The position numbers and the translations under genes were made by a program. The notes beneath the pieces are model-generated. The model was not told the origin of the DNA, ran no database searches, and worked only from the letters and a program-made list of their open reading frames with translations. Positions 5,129 to 6,502 of a stretch of 6,502 nt of DNA are shown piece by piece (position 1 is the stretch's first letter; every line of letters begins with the position of its first letter). Origin of the DNA: Syntrophaceae bacterium UBA1163 (GTDB taxonomy: Bacteria; Desulfobacterota; BSN033; UBA1163); contig DBZJ01000185.1 in the NCBI GenBank assembly GCA_002311635.1, forward strand, positions 1 through 6,502, in the 5' to 3' direction.

Positions 5129-5477
5129 TTTTAAAACCCATCATATAATCCTGCTCCATCCTGAGATCTTATCTGCCCACCTTGACAATATCAATTTCGA
5201 TGTTCATAAAGCATATCTCAAACACAGACTATTTGACCCTTTGAAAGAGAAGGGAGGTATATCGGATTATCAAGTGAAAAAAGAACTGGGTGATTGGTGG
5301 ATCTGTTTTCAGCGGTCAGATATGAAATATCAGGTTTACCAGCGACATTTGAAGTCACCCGAGAAGAGGAAAACTGAATTGAAAGACAAGAGATTGAAGT
5401 CCAAACGATTGCAGAGTGACGAAATGGTTGAGGTAAATGGCACCAAGAAATGGCCTGAGGAAGCAGATGAATATTAA
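5109..5477 (+). pseudogene. Open frame without a credible start, possible gene remnant
   Basis: The frame is open from 5109 (after TAA at 5106-5108) to the stop at 5475-5477, but has no ATG until residue Met of SDMKYQ at 5322. TTG at 5241 and GTG at 5274 are the only earlier alternatives and neither has a Shine-Dalgarno at proper distance. The translation before TTG looks protein-like (HPEILSAHLDNINFDVHKAY, then LKHRLFDPLKEKGGISDYQ). After it comes a Trp- and Tyr-containing part (ELGDWWICFQRSD) and a strongly charged Lys/Glu end. That suggests a coding history extending upstream of any usable start, hence a 5'-truncated or frameshifted gene. I do not recognise the family. It lies just after the HAD gene in the same direction, overlapping its last bases. 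A functional short protein from TTG or GTG is the alternative. Confidence 0.4.
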
Positions 5478-5723
5478 AAAAGCGTAAAAATTAGGATTTG
5501 ACCCTACACAAAGAGTCAAGCCGGTCCAATGCTTCCTTGCAGTAACTTTCACTTCCTAAACTTTTTAAAATCCTGTATATTACAACGACAAGGCAAGTCG
5601 ACAATTAAGGGAGGCTTCAACTCAGCGTGAATGCATGATTGGTAAATTATCTTGATTCCGCATCATTAGAAGATCGAAGGGCAGACTGCTAAAATACTTT
5701 CGGTAGAAGCGCATTAGTTAAAA
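5478..5723. other. AT-rich gap before the SIR2-domain gene
   Basis: These 246 bases hold no gene I can support. A short inverted pair TTGAC/GTCAA (5498-5502 and 5515-5519) has no following T-run. The last part carries a candidate extended -10 promoter element. This is the most likely boundary between the kinase/HAD unit and the SIR2 unit. Confidence 0.45.
5687..5695 (+). promoter_or_regulatory. Extended -10 element upstream of the SIR2-domain gene
   Basis: TGCTAAAAT fits the extended -10 pattern TGnTATAAT with one mismatch in the hexamer. The predicted start near 5702 would leave a leader of about 22 bases before the ATG at 5724. The matching -35 region is poor, which extended -10 promoters tolerate. 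It suggests that the SIR2 gene has its own promoter. Confidence 0.35.
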
Positions 5724-6502
5724 ATGAAAAAGAATATAGTTTTTATTTTAGGAGCAGGTTCGTCAAAAGATTTCGGTTTTCCTTTAGGAGATGAAATATT
5801 TGCGGAAGCTCACAACCTATTATTGAATACAAAGAGTTCGGATATTAAATCTAAGTTGAAAATAACTCTTACAGAGGTAGAGCGAATCATGGCACAAATC
5901 TTTTCACGTTTGCCGAGTGATAAAACGAAATATCCTCTTTTCGAAGAAGTATTAACGTTTATTTGGCATTCAAAGAAATACGAATATCAAGATTGGAAAA
6001 ATTATGGAAATGTTGTTTCACTGTTTGACAAACTAACAAAAGAAGTTTTCGCTACGTTTGTGGAAATGTTGGCGTTAACCTTTTCTGGAATTATATACTC
6101 CAATGATTTCAAAAAAGAGCTTAAATTGTACGAGACGTTTATCAAGTCCCTAAACTTTAAAACAAATAACATTTCTTTTATCTCACTAAACTATGACCTA
6201 TTGATTGATACCATATTACTTGACTGCGTAAAAGAGGGATTGATAGAAGGCTTGAATTATGGCATTGGAGTTCGCCCACTCTCCGATGAAATTGATCGCA
6301 AAAAAGACGGCATGCTTCTCCTGAAACCGCACGGTTCCTTAAACCTCTCTTTTTGCACTGCATATAGCCACGGCCGTGAGCTTTTTTATTATTCCGAAGG
6401 AGATATTACCATTGACGTTATGAATGAAAGCGATAGAATTAAATGTCGAATAGATCATTGCGGTCATTACGTCAAACCTTTAAGGGTTCCTCTAAAAATT
6501 AG
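5724..6502 (+). CDS. SIR2-domain protein (SIR2_2-like), candidate antiphage NADase, truncated at right edge
   Basis: 259 residues are visible from the ATG at 5724; the frame is open to the window end, so the C-terminus is missing. An in-frame TAG (5715-5717) just upstream fixes this ATG as the first start; no clear Shine-Dalgarno precedes it. Residues 4-20 are NIVFILGAGSSKDFGFP, the nucleotide-binding GAGxS motif of SIR2 proteins. FISLNYDLLID (152-162) supplies the NYD motif with the likely catalytic Asn 156, and LLKPHGSLN (199-207) supplies His 203 of the HGS motif. This set characterises the SIR2 domains of bacterial defence proteins such as ThsA and DSR, which destroy NAD+ on infection. 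A helical insert (about 40-140) separates the motifs. Cys 241 and Cys 246 with His 245 are nearby, but two Cys are too few to claim a zinc site. Base composition is low in GC (about 32-38% in two lines I counted). Partner genes or a C-terminal sensor domain would lie to the right. The SIR2 fold is firm; the defence role is inferred from family. Confidence 0.85.
   Translation, partial: MKKNIVFILGAGSSKDFGFPLGDEIFAEAHNLLLNTKSSDIKSKLKITLTEVERIMAQIFSRLPSDKTKYPLFEEVLTFIWHSKKYEYQDWKNYGNVVSLFDKLTKEVFATFVEMLALTFSGIIYSNDFKKELKLYETFIKSLNFKTNNISFISLNYDLLIDTILLDCVKEGLIEGLNYGIGVRPLSDEIDRKKDGMLLLKPHGSLNLSFCTAYSHGRELFYYSEGDITIDVMNESDRIKCRIDHCGHYVKPLRVPLKI

Noticed and set aside
5498..5519. TTGAC/GTCAA inverted pair as a terminator or operator
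   Set aside because: Five-base arms with a 12-base loop are expected by chance in AT-rich DNA, and no T-run follows.

Overview
The window looks like a piece of a Gram-negative bacterial chromosome. Two genes encode lipoprotein signal peptides with lipobox cysteines followed by Ala, several genes have good Shine-Dalgarno sites, and there is a near-consensus sigma-54 (-24/-12) promoter. The mix of a lmo0937/DUF5670-type small membrane protein, lipoproteins and sigma-54 control would fit a deltaproteobacterial (Desulfobacterota-like) or similar environmental lineage. That placement is inference and no marker gene confirms it.

Left half (1-2344), all genes on the minus strand. From right to left: a lipoprotein with an Ala-rich helical body and a Lys/Ala tail (1712-2344); a zinc-ribbon, two-helix membrane protein with a bacterial PH domain (825-1490); a 356-base gap with a sigma-54 promoter and upstream dyads; a 45-47 residue lmo0937/DUF5670-type membrane peptide whose ATG appears one base out of frame (326-468); a decayed micro-ORF resembling a lipoprotein signal peptide (214-267); and the first 50 residues of a lipoprotein cut by the window edge (1-150). 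The three leftmost units look like one envelope-related transcription unit under enhancer-dependent sigma-54 control.

Centre (2345-3425): about 1.08 kb with no convincing gene, lying between divergent genes. It holds an imperfect inverted repeat (2802-2871), a G-quadruplex-type G-tract cluster (2976-2996), and a 20-bp segment matching the 1591-1610 segment at 18 of 20 positions.

Right half (3426-6502), all genes on the plus strand. A kinase-fold phosphotransferase of the APH/choline kinase type (3426-4424) overlaps by one base (TGATG) a HAD-family hydrolase (4424-5128), giving a tightly coupled pair in which one member adds phosphate and the other may remove it. After that comes an open frame without a credible start (5109-5477), perhaps a gene remnant. 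At the right edge is a 5'-complete, 3'-truncated SIR2-domain protein (5724 to the end) with the NAD-binding and catalytic motifs of antiphage NADases. It is the best candidate for a defence-type accessory system and its remaining part and partners lie beyond the window.
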